A stretch of DNA of 7,095 nucleotides from a bacterium (GTDB lineage Bacteria > Oederibacteriota > Muellerivitia > Muellerivitales > Muellerivitaceae): positions 1-7,095 of the forward strand of contig JAICXI010000094.1 in the NCBI GenBank assembly GCA_025980505.1, given 5' to 3'. A program made the position numbers and the translations under genes. Under the pieces are notes generated by a model. That model made no database searches. It saw only the letters and a list, made by a program, of their open reading frames with translations, and had not been told where the DNA came from. This document shows, piece by piece, positions 5,871 to 7,095 of this stretch (position 1 is its first letter; each line of letters opens with the position of its first letter).

Positions 5871-6656
5871 ATGTCCGTTTCAACCTTGAAAATCCATCCC
5901 ACCGCCATCGTGGACCCGCAGGCCCGGCTGGGCGAGGGGGTCACGGTGGGGCCCTATTCCATCATCGACGCCCACGTAATCATCGGGGAAGGCACCGCCA
6001 TCGGCGCCCACTGCGTGGTCACGGGCCGGACGCTGTTGGGCCGCAGGAACCGTCTCTTCACCGGGGCCGTGGTGGGCAGCGAACCGCAGGACGTGAAGTA
6101 CCACGGGGAAGAGACTTACCTTGAGATCGGCGACGAAAACGTCATCCGCGAATACACCACGATCAACCCGGGCACGGGCGAAGGCAGCAAAACCGTTATT
6201 GGAAACGACAACTGGATCATGATCCAGGCCCACGTGGGGCATAATTGCGTCATCGGCGACCACGTGAAACTGGCCAACGGCGTGATGTTGGGCGGCCACG
6301 CGGTGATCGAGGACAACGCCACGGTGGGAGGGGGCACGCCCGTCCACCAGTTTGTCCGCATCGGAAAATACGCCATGGTGGGCGGCGGGTTCCGCGTGGT
6401 CCAGGACATCGTGCCCTTCATGATGGCGGGGGACGAGCCTTTGCGCATCTACGGCCCGAACCAAGTGGGATTGGAACGGAGCCGATTTTCCAAGGACGCC
6501 ATCGACCTCCTGAAGAAGGCGCATAAGGTCATCTTCCGGCAAAACCTCACCTTGAAAGAGGCCCTCCAGGCCCTTTCCACCGATTTCCCGCCCACGGAAG
6601 AAATCAAGCACTTGATCCGGTTCCTGGGCGCTTCCACCCGTGGACTCGTCCGTTAA
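5871..6656 (+). CDS. lpxA: UDP-N-acetylglucosamine O-acyltransferase LpxA
   Basis: LpxA transfers a 3-hydroxyacyl chain from ACP to the 3-OH of UDP-GlcNAc, the first and reversible step of lipid A synthesis. The 261-residue protein has the normal length: a left-handed beta-helix of hexapeptide repeats (about residues 8-185) followed by an alpha-helical C-terminal domain ending STRGLVR, as in E. coli (STRGLIR). The catalytic base is H124 in HVGHNC (E. coli H125), and VHQF is at 158-161. The residue aligned with the E. coli acyl-chain ruler G173 is glycine (G172), which fits use of a long chain of about C14. The sugar-phosphate site reads GLERSRF where E. coli has GLKRRGF, so one of the two arginines is displaced. 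The ATG follows the fusion gene's stop by one base, with AAGGA in its 3' end as ribosome site. Confidence 0.95.
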   Translation: MSVSTLKIHPTAIVDPQARLGEGVTVGPYSIIDAHVIIGEGTAIGAHCVVTGRTLLGRRNRLFTGAVVGSEPQDVKYHGEETYLEIGDENVIREYTTINPGTGEGSKTVIGNDNWIMIQAHVGHNCVIGDHVKLANGVMLGGHAVIEDNATVGGGTPVHQFVRIGKYAMVGGGFRVVQDIVPFMMAGDEPLRIYGPNQVGLERSRFSKDAIDLLKKAHKVIFRQNLTLKEALQALSTDFPPTEEIKHLIRFLGASTRGLVR

Positions 6657-6658
6657 GC

Positions 6659-6991
6659 ATGCCTTCGCCCCCCGTGATCGGACTGATTGCCGGCGCCGGG
6701 GAGCTCCCCCTTTATTTCGCCCGCCAAGCCAGGAGCCGGGGCTATGCGGTCCAAACCGCCGCCCTCCGGGGGGCGGCGCCGAAAAAAATCGAGAAGGCCA
6801 GCGCTGAAACCTTGTGGATTTCCATCGGCCAGTTGGGCGCCCTGGTCTCCTTTTTCAAAAAACGGGGTGTCCGCCGGGCGGTCATGCACGGGAAGGTCCA
6901 GCACGCCCAACTGTTCAAGAACCTGAGGTTGGACTGGAAGGCGCTTTCCCTGTGGCGCAGGCTCAAGGAGCGGCTGGCGGGCGCGGGTTAG
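6659..6991 (+). CDS. lpxI: LpxI N-terminal domain only; truncated UDP-2,3-diacylglucosamine pyrophosphatase
   Basis: LpxI hydrolyses UDP-2,3-diacylglucosamine to lipid X in bacteria that lack LpxH. The 110-residue product begins with the LpxI N-terminal signature GLIAGAGELPLYFARQARSRG (residues 7-27) and continues with the Rossmann-like IGQLGALVSFFKKRGV and AVMHGKVQHAQLF (near 75-87) and LKERL close to the end. Family members are about 270-280 residues, and the catalytic C-terminal LpxI_C domain starts around residue 130. Here TAG ends the frame at 6989-6991, and neither other + frame continues the family pattern, because the DNA that follows encodes ispF on the - strand. The gene is probably a remnant left by a deletion or rearrangement (or an assembly join). 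The ATG lies two bases after the lpxA stop without its own ribosome site. Confidence 0.8.
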   Translation: MPSPPVIGLIAGAGELPLYFARQARSRGYAVQTAALRGAAPKKIEKASAETLWISIGQLGALVSFFKKRGVRRAVMHGKVQHAQLFKNLRLDWKALSLWRRLKERLAGAG

Positions 6992-7095
6992 ACCGGCGTC
7001 TCGACGCAGACCACGGCCTGGGCCATCAGGCCTTCCTCCCGGCCCGTGAACCCCATGCCTTCGGTCGTGGTGGCCTTCACGCTGACGCGCTCGAC
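6988..7095 (-). CDS. ispF: 2-C-methyl-D-erythritol 2,4-cyclodiphosphate synthase IspF, C-terminal part
   Basis: IspF makes 2-C-methyl-D-erythritol 2,4-cyclodiphosphate in the MEP isoprenoid pathway. Reading the - strand from the window edge gives 35 residues and a TAA stop (6988-6990). They contain the family's conserved C-terminal stretch VKATTTEGMGFTGREEGL, which matches VKATTTEKLGFTGRGEGI of E. coli IspF, and then AQAVVCVETPV, a normal C-terminal length. The N-terminal part, with the metal-binding histidines, lies beyond base 7095. The gene converges on lpxI: the two stop codons share bases 6989-6990, leaving no room for a terminator between them. The start and any ispD neighbour or fusion cannot be seen. 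Confidence 0.92.
   Translation of the reverse strand, partial: VERVSVKATTTEGMGFTGREEGLMAQAVVCVETPV

Noticed and set aside
4367..5944. Very long open frame on the - strand opposite lpxC-fabZ (525 codons)
   Set aside because: It lies antisense to an unambiguous enzyme fusion, has no family pattern and a histidine- and glycine-rich composition typical of reverse-strand reading in GC-rich genes.
1..7095. CRISPR arrays, insertion sequences, integrases or toxin-antitoxin genes
   Set aside because: No spaced repeats, transposase or integrase motifs, or terminal inverted repeats were seen. Although ssrA 3' ends are common integration sites, no integrase gene or repeated attachment sequence follows.

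Overview
The window reads as chromosomal DNA from a GC-rich, Gram-negative (diderm, lipid A-making) bacterium. Its core is an outer-membrane biogenesis operon on the + strand: skp/ompH, lpxD, a fused lpxC-fabZ, lpxA and a shortened lpxI. LpxC-FabZ fusions are known from Bacteroidetes/Chlorobi and several related or candidate phyla, while PilZ proteins and lpxI are more typical of proteobacteria-like or candidate-phylum genomes. I therefore place it as a non-enterobacterial diderm, perhaps a candidate phylum, and cannot name the taxon.

Layout. Bases 1-254 look like the 3' part of a tmRNA gene (ssrA), ending in an encoded CCA at 252-254 and followed by a T-run; the tag-coding part would lie upstream. 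A small DUF486/DMT-type membrane protein follows (343-672). Next is a secreted right-handed beta-helix protein with a hydrophobic C-terminal tail (874-1896), with its own candidate promoter. Two adjacent single-domain PilZ genes (1995-2357 and 2366-2746) come next, both best started at TTG. A candidate promoter at 2783-2812 and a GC-rich leader of about 110 nt precede skp (2932-3459). lpxD (3496-4545), lpxC-fabZ (4529-5869), lpxA (5871-6656) and the lpxI N-terminal piece (6659-6991) are packed with overlaps or gaps of 1-2 nt. The right edge holds the C-terminus of ispF on the - strand, whose stop codon overlaps that of lpxI.

How the genes work together. LpxA acylates UDP-GlcNAc, LpxC deacetylates the product, and LpxD adds the second acyl chain to give UDP-2,3-diacylglucosamine. 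LpxI would hydrolyse this to lipid X, but only its N-terminal domain is present here. FabZ dehydrates beta-hydroxyacyl-ACP, the same pool that LpxA and LpxD draw on, so the fusion joins the two competing branches. Skp escorts outer-membrane proteins across the periplasm. The PilZ pair suggests c-di-GMP responses but has no visible effector partner.

I did not find an undescribed system. The points most worth checking are the truncated lpxI abutting ispF, the LpxC-FabZ fusion that keeps a strong internal ribosome site and ATG for FabZ, and a 3-nt bulge in the T-stem of the putative tmRNA.
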